Below, piece by piece: positions 35,629 through 45,014 of a stretch of DNA of 47,456 nucleotides. The stretch comes from Planctomycetota bacterium (lineage in GTDB: Bacteria > Planctomycetota > UBA1135 > UBA2386). Made by a program: the position numbers and the translations under genes. The notes beneath the pieces were generated by a model that had not been told where the DNA came from, did no database searches, and saw only the letters and a list, made by a program, of their open reading frames with translations. The DNA is taken from positions 1 through 47,456 of the forward strand of contig JAEUHS010000097.1 of assembly GCA_016794035.1 (NCBI GenBank), read 5' to 3'. The stretch's first letter is position 1, and the number at the start of each line of letters is the position of its first letter.

Positions 35629-35696
35629 GGGGGCCGCAGGGCATGATATCCCGGCGTGCCCGGCGACGGCTCGCGACGTCGGCGGAAGACGGGCGG

Positions 35697-36752
35697 TCAG
35701 TCGCCGCCGTCGAGGCCGGCGGCGACCAGGCCGCGCAGGTGCGCCGCCATCGCCTCCATGTCACGGCACCGCTGTTCGGCGGGCGCCGAGTCCTGCCGCA
35801 GTCTCGCGTCGACCTCGGCCAGCAGAGTCGGGCGGTCCTTGGCCCCGGCCAGCCGCTCGGCCAGGCGCCGGGGGTCTTCGCCGCACTCCTGCCACAGCCA
35901 ATGGCAGCGCGGCAGCAGGTCGACGTAGGTGGCGTCGAGGGTCGGATGCGCTGCGACGTAGGTGGCTGCCAGCGCCAGGCGCAGGGTGCGGTATTCGCGG
36001 TGCTCGGCGAACGCCTCGCGCACTTGTTCGTAGAGCCGATCGCGTCGGCGATCGGCCGGGATCGGCGCAACGAACGCCCGGCTGCCGAGGATCTGGCGCG
36101 CGAACGCGATCGCGTCGGTGTCGGGCATCTCGACCACGCTGCCCGCGCTCCAGGCGTCGAACAGCGTGACGCCGGCGAACACCTGGCCCTGGCGGTCCGC
36201 GTAGAGGTGTTCGAAGTAGGCGGCCAGCCGATGCTGGCGCGGATCCTGGTCGAGCGTGGCGAGCGTGCGCGCCAGCGCCTGGTCGGCCGCGGGTGGCAGA
36301 CCATGGCTGTAGTTCTCGAGGCGCTGGTCGGCGCCGGGTTCGCCGCCGGCATGCACCGCGACGGCGCGTCCCCAGTCGTAGTGCACCACGCCGTGCAGTT
36401 CCGGCAGGCAGACGAAGGCAGCCATGCCGGCGGTCGCGGTGCGGTGGGTCGACGACCCCGCAGCCACGAGGTGTCGCGCGGCGGCGGCCGGAGCGAACTC
36501 GCGTGGCTCGAACCAGGTCTTCGGCTCCGGGCTGGCGTAGGCGGCGACACCGCGCGCGCTGGACTGGATGCGCTGCAGATGCTCGTCGCGATCGCGCACG
36601 AGACGCTGCTCGATCGTACGAACGATCTCGGCGCGGCGCTCGGCAGTCAGTTCGCGGGCGCGCGCGAGCAGCGTCGCGGTGGCTGGTGCCTGCGCACCGA
36701 GCCAGCCGGTGACGAGCAGGCAGACGACGGGGCCGCGGCGCATGACGGGCAC
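35697..36752 (-). CDS. Secreted protein of unknown function
   Basis: 351 residues with signal peptide MPVMRRGPVVCLLVTGWLGAQ. The mature protein is mostly helical, with a run ATATLLARARELTAERRAEIVRTIEQRL near the start, then PELHGVVHYDWGRAVAVHAGG in the middle, which includes two His and an Asp that could bind metal. No recognised family. The gene starts just upstream of the sigma factor (68-base gap) on the same strand, so it may be the first gene of the sigma-kinase transcription unit; it could be the signal or target of that pathway. Inference only. Confidence 0.7.
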   Translation of the reverse strand: MPVMRRGPVVCLLVTGWLGAQAPATATLLARARELTAERRAEIVRTIEQRLVRDRDEHLQRIQSSARGVAAYASPEPKTWFEPREFAPAAAARHLVAAGSSTHRTATAGMAAFVCLPELHGVVHYDWGRAVAVHAGGEPGADQRLENYSHGLPPAADQALARTLATLDQDPRQHRLAAYFEHLYADRQGQVFAGVTLFDAWSAGSVVEMPDTDAIAFARQILGSRAFVAPIPADRRRDRLYEQVREAFAEHREYRTLRLALAATYVAAHPTLDATYVDLLPRCHWLWQECGEDPRRLAERLAGAKDRPTLLAEVDARLRQDSAPAEQRCRDMEAMAAHLRGLVAAGLDGGD

Positions 36753-36887
36753 GGTAGCCGTCGGACCGCGCAGTGTCGCACCGGACGCGTTTTCCGTGCG
36801 CCCAGGTGAAACTCTTGCAACACGTCTGGGTAGGAGCGGGCGTCCGGATCGTGGGCGTGAACCCCGACTCCGGGCAGACCCATCACG

Positions 36888-36950
36888 AGACTCTCCACCG
36901 AGGAGGAACGAGCACGGTGCCCGGACCTCCGGGGGCGAGGTGGAGAGTCT
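36888..36950 (+). terminator. 12-bp perfect inverted repeat with T-rich tail, orphan
   Basis: AGACTCTCCACC at 36888-36899 pairs perfectly with GGTGGAGAGTCT at 36939-36950; inside is a second hairpin (CCGGACCTCCGG, 36921-36932). TCTTTCCC follows the right arm. The polarity of a terminator is plus strand, yet both adjacent genes are on the minus strand and no plus-strand gene precedes it for more than 5 kb. It may be the end of an unannotated small RNA, or a structured leader or trailer on the other strand. The 222-base gap from 36753 to 36974 holds nothing else obvious. Confidence 0.45.
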
Positions 36951-36974
36951 TCTTTCCCTGCGCTCGCGGCTACG

Positions 36975-37583
36975 TCAGACGCGTCGCAGCCACGGCTCGA
37001 TCCGCTTCTCGTCGCCGAGCACCGTCACGAGCACTTCCCGCAGCTCGCTGCGCGTGGCGCCGAAGTGCAGCGCGCCGCGGGCGTGGCCGACGAACTGCCG
37101 CAGCTGGTCCTGCGCCGCCAGCACGCCGACCGCCAGCAGTTCGCGCACGCGGGGTTCGAGCCCCGGCCGCGACAGCACGCGTCCGTAGGCCGACTCGAGC
37201 ACGAAGTCGTGGAAGTCGCCGTGGAAGCCGCGCAGCATCGCGTGCACCGCGGCTTCGTTGCGGCCGTAGATGGCCGCGAACAACGCCCGCCCGGCCGCGG
37301 CCTGCTGATCCGGTGGCAGGGCGCCGCCGGCGGGCGGGGCTGCGGCCGGCCAGGCGTCGCCGAGCACTTCGAACGCGGTCACGACGCGCGGGAAGCCGGC
37401 GAACAGCACCGCCTGCAGCAGCGTCTCCTCGAAGTCCTGCCGCGGCTGTCGCCGCTGCCGCGCGCGTTGGGCGCAGCCCTCGAGCCGGCCCCAGTCGCCA
37501 CGCCAGACCGAGGCGATGGCCAGGACCAGGAGCCGGGTCGCAGGCGACAGGCCGTCGCGCTGCAACAGTTCGTCGATGCCCAT
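36975..37583 (-). CDS. Carboxymuconolactone decarboxylase/AhpD-like protein
   Basis: 202 residues from ATG 37583 (a GTG three codons earlier is possible). The pattern LLVLAIASVWRGDW, LLQAVLFAGFPRVVTAFEVL, then in the second half LLAVGVLAAQDQLRQFVGHARGALHFGATRSELREVLVTV is the AhpD/CMD fold, with a helix-turn-helix pair repeated. The CxxC catalytic pair of true AhpD is missing (LAAQDQLRQFVGHARGAL has none), so peroxidase-type redox activity is unlikely. The CMD-type assignment is from pattern. It is the last gene of a minus-strand run and is separated from the HDOD gene by 26 bases. Confidence 0.8.
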   Translation of the reverse strand: MGIDELLQRDGLSPATRLLVLAIASVWRGDWGRLEGCAQRARQRRQPRQDFEETLLQAVLFAGFPRVVTAFEVLGDAWPAAAPPAGGALPPDQQAAAGRALFAAIYGRNEAAVHAMLRGFHGDFHDFVLESAYGRVLSRPGLEPRVRELLAVGVLAAQDQLRQFVGHARGALHFGATRSELREVLVTVLGDEKRIEPWLRRV

Positions 37584-37609
37584 GCCGGCCACAGGCTACG
37601 CGCGCAGCG

Positions 37610-38458
37610 TCAGTCCGTCATCGATGCCGCGCCGACGGCGTCGCGGATCGCGGCTTCCTGGGCCGCGGACAGCCCGAGCGCCTGCAGCGTTTCGGCGTCG
37701 CAGAGGTCGCCGCGGTAGCCGCCGTGCCGGTCGCCCGCGGCCTGGTGCGCGAGGGTGTTGGCGGCCTTGACGACGAAACCGCGCGCCCAGTCGTCGGCGT
37801 TGGTCGCCGGGCTGTGGTGGTACATGACCGCGGCCTGCACGACCGGCGGCAGCTTCCACCGGTTGGCGAGCAGGCCGCCGACGTGGGCGTGGTTGAAGCC
37901 GAACACCTCGCCCTCGGCCTTGGCCAGCGGCACGTTGCCCTGCTGGGACAGGCGCAGCGCGTCGCTGAAGCGGTCGGCCTGGCCGTCGATCAGGATCAGC
38001 TTGCCGATGTCGTGGATCAGGCCGGCGGTGTACGCGTCCTCCTTGGTCAAGCCGTTGCCGACCGGCGACTGCTCGGCGAGCAGTCGGCAGGCGATCGCGG
38101 CCTTGAAGCTGTGGTCCCACAGCCACTGTGCGTCGAAACCGCGGATCTCGGGCGTGCTGCCGAAGGTCTGCAGCACGGTCGCCTGCACGACGAGGTTCTT
38201 GATCACCTTCAGACCGAGGATCGAGCAGGCCAGGTTGATGTTCGAGACCGGGTTCCTCAGGCCGTAGAACGAACTGTTGACCAGGCGCAGCACGCGGGTG
38301 GCGATCGCCGGGTCCTTCTCGATGACCGCGGCGGCCTCCTTGGCCGAGCCCTCGGGCGAATGGAAGATGTTGGTGATCTCCGTCAGTACGGTCGGGATGG
38401 TCGGGATGTTGACCGTGCCATCGACGAGATCTTCGAGTTCGGCGGAGGTGGTGATCAT
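37610..38458 (-). CDS. HDOD-domain signalling protein
   Basis: 282 residues from ATG 38458. IPTIPTVLTEITNIFHSPEGSAKEAAAVIEKDPAIATRVLRLVNSSFYGL is the HDOD opening, and AGLIHDIGKLILI (H149-D150) the HD core, with HAHVGGLLANRWKLPPVVQAAVMYHH after it. HDOD proteins are regulatory relatives of HD phosphohydrolases, often without activity, and act in signalling; the HD pair is kept here, but the fuller metal-ligand set cannot be confirmed by eye. Sits between the lipoylation gene and the AhpD-like gene in the same direction; a functional link is not obvious. Confidence 0.9.
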   Translation of the reverse strand: MITTSAELEDLVDGTVNIPTIPTVLTEITNIFHSPEGSAKEAAAVIEKDPAIATRVLRLVNSSFYGLRNPVSNINLACSILGLKVIKNLVVQATVLQTFGSTPEIRGFDAQWLWDHSFKAAIACRLLAEQSPVGNGLTKEDAYTAGLIHDIGKLILIDGQADRFSDALRLSQQGNVPLAKAEGEVFGFNHAHVGGLLANRWKLPPVVQAAVMYHHSPATNADDWARGFVVKAANTLAHQAAGDRHGGYRGDLCDAETLQALGLSAAQEAAIRDAVGAASMTD

Positions 38459-38523
38459 GGCTGGCGGCGCGGGTGCGCACCGGATCTTCGTCGCCGTCGT
38501 GCCACCAGCTTGATGCACGCGCG

Positions 38524-39258
38524 TCAGCGCCGCCGCACGAACGCCGGATCGCGGTAGCGGGTCGCCTGCAAGTGCGTTGCGAGTGCGTGTTCCGCGGGCG
38601 ACAGCGTGCCCGGCGCCGGGATCAGATCGAGAGCATCGGCGATCCCGGTCGTCAGCGCCGCGCGCAGGCGCTCGACCGTGGCCGGGTCGTCGTCGATCGC
38701 GTCGGCCAGCGCCGCCGTGAACGGCGTCAGCGCCGGTCGGCGCAGCACGATCGAGCCGTGGTGCAGGATCCGGGGCCGCGGCGCGCGCGTGCGTCGCTGC
38801 GCCGAACCGAGCAGCTTGCCGCGGGCGGTGACGACGTCGTCGCGTCCTGGCACCGCGAAGCACCAGCGCTGGTCCGGTCGGGCCTGCTGGTGCGCCCCGG
38901 CGTCGAGACGCGAACAGGGCACGCCCAGTCGTCGCATCGCCGCCACCGCCGCGTCGTGCAGCAGTCGGTAGCTGGCGGCGATGTCGCCCGGCAGCACGGC
39001 GGCGTCACACGTCAGCGAGAACGTGACCTCGTCGCCGTGGTGGATCGCACCACCGCCGGTCAGTCGGCGCACGACGGCCACGTCCGCGGGCACGTCGGCG
39101 AAGTCCGTCCACCGCTGGAACCAGCCGAGCGAGACGGCGTGCGGCGACCAGCCGTAGAACCGCAGCGTGGCGCGGTCGCCCGCCGTCAGCAGCGCCTCGT
39201 CGACCGCCATGTTCCAACTCGCGTCGGCGGCGCCGTCGAGCATCACGCGCAACCGCAT
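38524..39258 (-). CDS. LipM-type octanoyltransferase / lipoate-protein ligase family protein
   Basis: 244 residues from ATG 39258 (a GTG eight codons upstream is an alternative). NMAVDEALL at 17-25, RFYGWSPHAVSLGWFQ, VVRRLTGGGAIHHGDEVTFSL and GKLLGSAQRR..ILHHGSIVL are the motifs of the LplA/LipM group. Cys133 in RWCFAVPGRDD sits where LipM has its catalytic cysteine, which argues for an octanoyl transferase that uses octanoyl-ACP rather than a lipoate ligase; Lys148 is the substrate-binding lysine. It follows gcvH directly (64 bases), so the H protein is a likely acceptor. Distinguishing LipM from LplA is not certain. Confidence 0.86.
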   Translation of the reverse strand: MRLRVMLDGAADASWNMAVDEALLTAGDRATLRFYGWSPHAVSLGWFQRWTDFADVPADVAVVRRLTGGGAIHHGDEVTFSLTCDAAVLPGDIAASYRLLHDAAVAAMRRLGVPCSRLDAGAHQQARPDQRWCFAVPGRDDVVTARGKLLGSAQRRTRAPRPRILHHGSIVLRRPALTPFTAALADAIDDDPATVERLRAALTTGIADALDLIPAPGTLSPAEHALATHLQATRYRDPAFVRRR

Positions 39259-39322
39259 GCTCCCGGTGGCCGGCGTGCTCACGGTGGCGAGGGCGCGGCG
39301 CCAGTGGCGCGCGCCGGCAAGA

Positions 39323-39700
39323 TCAGCCTTCGGCCTTGCAGTGCGCGTCGTAGGCGGCCGCGTCGATCAGGTCGGGCGATTGCGACGTCACGCGCACCTT
39401 CATCATCCACGCCTTGCCGAACGGTTCCTGCGCCAGCCACTCGAGGTTGTCGGGCAACTGCGTGTTGCTGTCGACGACTTCGCCGCTGACCGGCGAGTAG
39501 AGGCTGCTGACGGCCTTCACGGACTCGATCTCGCCGAAGCTCTCGCCGGCGGTGACCGAGGAACCCTTCGCGGGCAGGTCGAGGAACACGAGGTCGCTCA
39601 GGTGCGACACCGCATGATCGGAGATGCCGATCGTGGCGATGCCGTTCTCGATCTTGCACCACTCGTGACTCTTGAGGTACTTGCGGTCGGTGGGACGCAT
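39323..39700 (-). CDS. gcvH: Glycine cleavage system H protein
   Basis: 125 residues, full length. The lipoyl-lysine is K62 in the motif GEIESVKAVSSLYSPVSGEVV. LKSHEWCKIENGIATIGISDHA at the start and NTQLPDNLEWLAQEPFGKAWMMKV later are typical. It carries the aminomethyl group from P to T protein. It lies 51 bases downstream of gcvT and directly upstream of a lipoylation gene. No gcvP is in the window. Confidence 0.97.
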   Translation of the reverse strand: MRPTDRKYLKSHEWCKIENGIATIGISDHAVSHLSDLVFLDLPAKGSSVTAGESFGEIESVKAVSSLYSPVSGEVVDSNTQLPDNLEWLAQEPFGKAWMMKVRVTSQSPDLIDAAAYDAHCKAEG

Positions 39701-39751
39701 GGGCGGATGGTTCTCGGTGCCGGAGGGGCAGGCAGATGGGGCAGCGGAGGG

Positions 39752-40843
<1,092 letters not shown>

Positions 40844-40907
40844 CGGCGCCGGCGAGTCTAGACACCCGGCCGGCGGCGATCCAGGCGGAGCCGTTGCGGC
40901 CGCCGTC

Positions 40908-41600
40908 TCAGCTGCAGAGTCGACGCGCCAGGTCGTCGAGGTCGCACCGGCGCACGTCGGCGGCGCGTACGGGGCCGAGCGCCGCCAGGCGGCGTCGCTC
41001 GGCGTCCGACTGGCAGTCGTCGTGCGGCATGCTGCGCGCGTCTGGATCACCCCGCCGGCCTGGATCATCCTGTCGGCCTGGATCCTCCTGTCGGTCGGGG
41101 TCGCGATCGTCCGGATGCCGCTGGTGGGGGCGCTCGGCCGATGCCTCGGTGGTCGCGTCGACGCGCATGTCCCAGCCGGGCAGCAGCGCGTCGAGGCCGG
41201 CGTCGGCCGGCGTGTCGACGCGCGGCGTCAGCTGGTGGCGCATCGAGGCGCCGCCGAACGGCAGCAGCGAACGCCAGGTCGCACGGTCGCCGGTCTCGTC
41301 GAAGTCGGTGCCGGCGAGCCGGGGCTCGAACAGTTCGAACGGGTGGCGCAGCCGGGCGAAACGCTTCGGGTCGGCGCGGCGCGCGTGTTCGAACTCGCGG
41401 CGCCAGCCGGCGTAGTCCCCGGCCGTGAAGGCGAGGCGGCCGAGCTGCACGTAGGCGCCGAAGTCGCTGCCGCGCAGCACGAGCACCCGTTCGTAGTGGC
41501 GGCGCGCCAGGGTGCGCCAGCCGAGGCGCAGCGCCGCCCACCCGCAACCGGCATGGATGCGCGCCAGCAAGGCCTGCAGGGATCGACCGACCAGATCCAT
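40908..41600 (-). CDS. Unknown protein, TPR-like start and Asp/Arg-rich repeat tail
   Basis: 230 residues from ATG 41600. The N-terminal half (AALRLGWRTLARRHYERVLVLRGSDFGAYVQLGRLAFTAGDYAGWRREFEHARRADPKRF) has two helical TPR-like units. The C-terminal third is low complexity, with six-residue repeats around DPDRQE-DPGRQD-DPGRRG encoded by an 18-bp tandem repeat (41042-41095). No known domain. It lies upstream of gcvT on the same strand and may be first in that operon. Function unknown. Confidence 0.6.
   Translation of the reverse strand: MDLVGRSLQALLARIHAGCGWAALRLGWRTLARRHYERVLVLRGSDFGAYVQLGRLAFTAGDYAGWRREFEHARRADPKRFARLRHPFELFEPRLAGTDFDETGDRATWRSLLPFGGASMRHQLTPRVDTPADAGLDALLPGWDMRVDATTEASAERPHQRHPDDRDPDRQEDPGRQDDPGRRGDPDARSMPHDDCQSDAERRRLAALGPVRAADVRRCDLDDLARRLCS
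41042..41095. repeat. 18-bp tandem repeat, three copies, within a coding region
   Basis: Three 18-bp units starting CTGGATC (41042, 41060, 41078) differ at several positions but keep the same frame, so they add six-residue blocks DPGRxD/E to the encoded protein. Copy number is likely to vary between strains. Confidence 0.75.
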
Positions 41601-41710
41601 CGGCCGGCAGCGTACGGCGCCGGCCCTGGTCCGGCAAGGCGCCGGCGCCACGGGCGGCAGCCGGCCGGGTCCCCGGGGGGCATCCGGCCCGTGGCGCGCG
41701 CCTTTCCGGC

Positions 41711-41729
41711 AACGCCTCAACAAGGCGTT
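41711..41729. promoter_or_regulatory. Hairpin upstream of the PATAN-protein gene
   Basis: AACGCCT (41711-41717) pairs with AGGCGTT (41723-41729) around the loop CAACA. It sits 57 bases before the ATG at 41786 in the 185-base divergent gap. No T-run follows, so it may be a regulatory or operator-like structure rather than a terminator. Weak evidence. Confidence 0.3.
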
Positions 41730-41785
41730 CCGGCGCGGTCGATAGGCCGAGTTGGACCCGAGACGCAACGACCGCGCGACACACC

Positions 41786-44700
41786 ATGGCACTACGAGGG
41801 GATCTTGCGAGTGTGGATCTGGCACAGGTGTTCCAGATGCTTGCACTCAACAAGAAGGTCGGCCTGCTGAGCATCCAGTCCAGCAAGCTCTGGAAGGTCC
41901 TCTACTTCGATCAGCGTGGCGTCACCGTGCACCACAACGTGCACCGCGTGCTCGACCGGGTGGTCGCCGGCCTCGTGCGCCTCGGCCGCCTCACCGAGGC
42001 CGCCGTCGACGAGGTCCGGGACCATGCGGCTCGCATGGGGCAGCCGCTGACCGACAGCCTGCTCGCCGGTGGCTACCTCGACGCCCAGGAACTGGCCGAC
42101 CAGTACCGGCTCGAGCTGGAGGAGGAGATCTACGACCTCTTCTTCTGCCGCGACGCGCGCTTCGAGTTCCACGAGGGCGTCAGCCATCTCGAGGGCCGCG
42201 ACGGCACGATCGACGAGCGGTTCTTCTGCAACTGCGACAGCGTCATCATGGAGGCCGCGCGTCGCATCGACGAGTGGGCCTACATCAGCGAGCGGGTGCC
42301 GACCACGGCCGAGGTGCTGGTCGCGACGGTCGACTCGATCGAGGCCTCGGCGTACGGCGCCGACGGCCCGGCGGTGTTCGAACTGATCGACGGCCGGCGC
42401 AACATCGCGCGCATCGTCGAGATCACGGGCCTGTCGAACTTCCAGGTCTGCAAGGTCACGAGCCAGATGCTCGATGCCGGGGCCGTCGCGCCCGTTGCCG
42501 CCGACGATCTGTTGCCGCTGGCCGCCGAGTGCATGGCGGAGAGTCGCCTGCAGGACGCGATCAGCCTCTACGAGCGGGCGATCGGCCTCGGCGTCGGCGT
42601 GCCCGAAGTGCATTCGCTGGCGGCCACGGCCTACCAGGCGGCCGAGGAGTACGAGCACGCCGTCTACCACCTCGAATGCGAGGCCGAACACCGCGCCACG
42701 GCTGGCGACGCGACGCGTGCCGCACAGGCGCTGCTGCAGGTCAAGCAGCTGATGCCGACCGATCTGCAGGCGCGCGAGCGGCTCGTCGAGCTGACGCTCG
42801 GCGAGAAGGGCGCCCGCCTGCAGGGCTTCGACCCGTTGGTCGAGGGCAAGGAGCTCGTCGACCTGCTGATCGAGTTCGGCGACATCCAGCGCGTCCGCGT
42901 GCTGCTCGAACGGCTGCTGCTGGTCGCGCCCGAGGACCCGGACCTGAAGAAGGCGCTGGTCAACGTGCACGTGAAGGCCGGCGACCAGAAGCGCGTCGCC
43001 GAGCTCTACGAGTCGATCGCCGAGGACCTGGTCCGCCAGGGCAAGCCGCTGGAGGCGGTCGCCTACCTGCAGAAGATCCTGCTGGTCGACCGCAGCCGCG
43101 CCGACATCTCCGAACGCGTGCGCAAGCTGTACGAGTTCGACGAACGGGTGCGCCGGCGCAGCCGGGCGCTGAGTCTGCTCGCGGTGGCGTTCTGCCTGCT
43201 GCTGGTCTGCGGCGCCGGCTACTGGTTCTACAACCAGCGCGCCGAGGAGGAGTTCGCGCGCATCGACGTCAGCGAGCTCGTCGCGCACGAGGACTTCGCC
43301 GGGGCGGCGGCGGCCTACCAGGAGTTCGTGGCGGCGCATCCGCTGACGACCGCCGTCGGCAAGGCCGAGGGCGAGATGCAGCAGATCGAGGCGGCGCGGC
43401 AGCGCTTCGAGGCTCGCCGCGACGCCGAGCGCGCCCAGCGCAACCGCGAACTGCAGCGCTTGCGCGACGAGTATCGCGTGCAGTGGGCGCGCCACCGCGA
43501 GCAGTTCCTCGCCGGTCGCCCCGAGGAGTCGATGGAGTCGCTGAACAAGGCGCGCGAAGGCATCGCGGCCGCCGGCGCCCCCGAAGACCTCGGCTGGGCG
43601 CTGCAGCAGCAGGTCGAACGCACGTGGACGCGGCTGAGCGAGTTCCTCGCCACGGCCGACCAGCTGGCCGCCGACTACGATCGCCTGCTGGCGAGCGGCG
43701 ATTGGCAGGGCGCGCGGGACCTCGCGCTACGCCTGCACTCGGAGTTCGACAGCACACAGGCGGCGAAGCGAACCGGCCTGCCGGTGCTGGTCCGCACGCG
43801 CCCGGCCGGCGCGGTGCTGATGCAGGGCCGGTCGCCGATGACCCGCACCGTCGACGGCCGCGAAGAACCGCTGCTGACGCCGGCCCTGGTGCTGTGTCCG
43901 GCCGAGCGCGAAGTGGCGGTCACCGCGCAGCTCGACGGCTTCGAGCCGCGCCAGCTGGTCATCGACGGGCGGCAGACCGCGTTCGTCGACACGGTGATGG
44001 AGGTCGTCGCCGACCGCCGGATCTCGTTCCCCGCGTCGGTGCAGACCGGCGTCGGTGTCGGCGAGGGCTGGCTGGCCGTCGGTCTGCGCGGCGGCCGGCT
44101 GGCGATGGCCCGCCTCGAGGACGGCAGCTCGCGCATCCACGAACTCGGCGGTCTGAAGGCGGTCGATTCCGTCCCCGTCGTGCAGCAAGGACGCGTGTTC
44201 TTCACCACCAACGAGAACACGATCGAGTGCCTGCCGATGCCGACGGCGAGCAAGGCATCGCCGTGGTCCGTGACCGTGCCCGGTGGTCTCGCCACCGAAC
44301 TGATGGTCGCCGAGGGCCGGGTCGCGGTCATCGACCGCGACAACGTGTTGCGCTGCTGGGAGCAGGCGACCGGCACCATGGTGTGGTCGGTGTCGCTCGA
44401 CAGCGCGCCGGCCGGACCGCCGACGATCGATCGCCGCCGCGTGCACGTCGGTACGCTGGACGGCCGGATCCTGATGTTCGACGCCACCGACGGCCGCAAC
44501 GCCGGCGTGCTGACCAGCCGCGAGGCGATCACCACGAGGGTCCTGGCCGACCGCGGCATCCTCTACTTCGGCATCGCCGACGGCGTCGTGCGCGCGGTCG
44601 ACGCGGCCGAGGGCCGTGTGCTGTGGTCGCAGCCGATCGGCCGCAACCTGGTCGACGGCGAACTGGTGCTCACCGGCAAGGCGCTGGTCTCGTTCGATCG

Positions 44701-44995
44701 CGACGGTCAGCTGATCGTCCTCGATCGCGAGAAGGGGTCGATCGTCGGGCGCCTGGCGCTCGACGGGGCCCCGCAGCGCGGTCTGCGCGCCCAGGGCAAC
44801 CGGGTGCTGGTGCCGCTGCGGCGGCCGAAGGTCCGCAACGTGCCGATGCACGATGCCGTGCAGGCGGTGCAGATCGAGCCGTTGACCCTGCTGTGGGAGT
44901 TCGCCGACGAGGGCCTGGCGCCCGGTCTGCCGGGCTGTGACGACTTCGCGGTTGCGGTGCCGTCGACGAGTGGTGAGGTGGTCCTGTTCCGCTGA
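41786..44995 (+). CDS. PATAN(DUF4388)-TPR-TM-PEGA-PQQ-like membrane protein
   Basis: 1069 residues. Residues 1-145 form a PATAN/DUF4388 module (GDLASVDLAQVFQMLALNKKVGLLSI, then the VLYFDQRGVTVHH block), a family of predicted signalling adaptors. TPR-like helices follow (about 245-455: LPLAAECMAESRLQDAISLYERAIGLG). One TM is near 461-483 (LLAVAFCLLLVCGAGYWFY). Then comes a coiled region (about 485-650), a PEGA-like beta domain (about 660-735: VLVRTRPAGAVLMQGRSPM..DGFEPRQLVIDG), and a C-terminal PQQ-like propeller (about 745-1069, with repeats such as GTLDGRILMFDATDGRNAG). It looks like a cytoplasmic sensor-adaptor fused to an outside propeller. It is the first gene of a plus-strand run ending in Roadblock and MglA genes. 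Function unknown. Confidence 0.88.
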   Translation: MALRGDLASVDLAQVFQMLALNKKVGLLSIQSSKLWKVLYFDQRGVTVHHNVHRVLDRVVAGLVRLGRLTEAAVDEVRDHAARMGQPLTDSLLAGGYLDAQELADQYRLELEEEIYDLFFCRDARFEFHEGVSHLEGRDGTIDERFFCNCDSVIMEAARRIDEWAYISERVPTTAEVLVATVDSIEASAYGADGPAVFELIDGRRNIARIVEITGLSNFQVCKVTSQMLDAGAVAPVAADDLLPLAAECMAESRLQDAISLYERAIGLGVGVPEVHSLAATAYQAAEEYEHAVYHLECEAEHRATAGDATRAAQALLQVKQLMPTDLQARERLVELTLGEKGARLQGFDPLVEGKELVDLLIEFGDIQRVRVLLERLLLVAPEDPDLKKALVNVHVKAGDQKRVAELYESIAEDLVRQGKPLEAVAYLQKILLVDRSRADISERVRKLYEFDERVRRRSRALSLLAVAFCLLLVCGAGYWFYNQRAEEEFARIDVSELVAHEDFAGAAAAYQEFVAAHPLTTAVGKAEGEMQQIEAARQRFEARRDAERAQRNRELQRLRDEYRVQWARHREQFLAGRPEESMESLNKAREGIAAAGAPEDLGWALQQQVERTWTRLSEFLATADQLAADYDRLLASGDWQGARDLALRLHSEFDSTQAAKRTGLPVLVRTRPAGAVLMQGRSPMTRTVDGREEPLLTPALVLCPAEREVAVTAQLDGFEPRQLVIDGRQTAFVDTVMEVVADRRISFPASVQTGVGVGEGWLAVGLRGGRLAMARLEDGSSRIHELGGLKAVDSVPVVQQGRVFFTTNENTIECLPMPTASKASPWSVTVPGGLATELMVAEGRVAVIDRDNVLRCWEQATGTMVWSVSLDSAPAGPPTIDRRRVHVGTLDGRILMFDATDGRNAGVLTSREAITTRVLADRGILYFGIADGVVRAVDAAEGRVLWSQPIGRNLVDGELVLTGKALVSFDRDGQLIVLDREKGSIVGRLALDGAPQRGLRAQGNRVLVPLRRPKVRNVPMHDAVQAVQIEPLTLLWEFADEGLAPGLPGCDDFAVAVPSTSGEVVLFR

Positions 44996-45014
44996 CCAGC
45001 GGCAGGGAGACGAA

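Noticed and set aside
35003..36550. N-terminal extension of the FG-GAP kinase
   Set aside because: The frame is open for another 516 codons, but it overlaps the sigma factor and the secreted protein on the same strand and is Arg-rich. The ATG at 35002 overlapping the sigma stop is the normal coupled start.
40844..40907. Glycine riboswitch before gcvT
   Set aside because: Only 64 bases separate gcvT from the gene before it, and no glycine aptamer-like pattern is seen.
41042..41095. Variable repeats as evidence of phase variation
   Set aside because: Units are 18 bases and stay in frame, so changes in number cannot switch the gene off; it only changes the length of the tail.
41600..41785. Small gene in the divergent gap before the PATAN gene
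   Set aside because: Possible short frames have no start context or composition of a protein; the region is more likely a double promoter.
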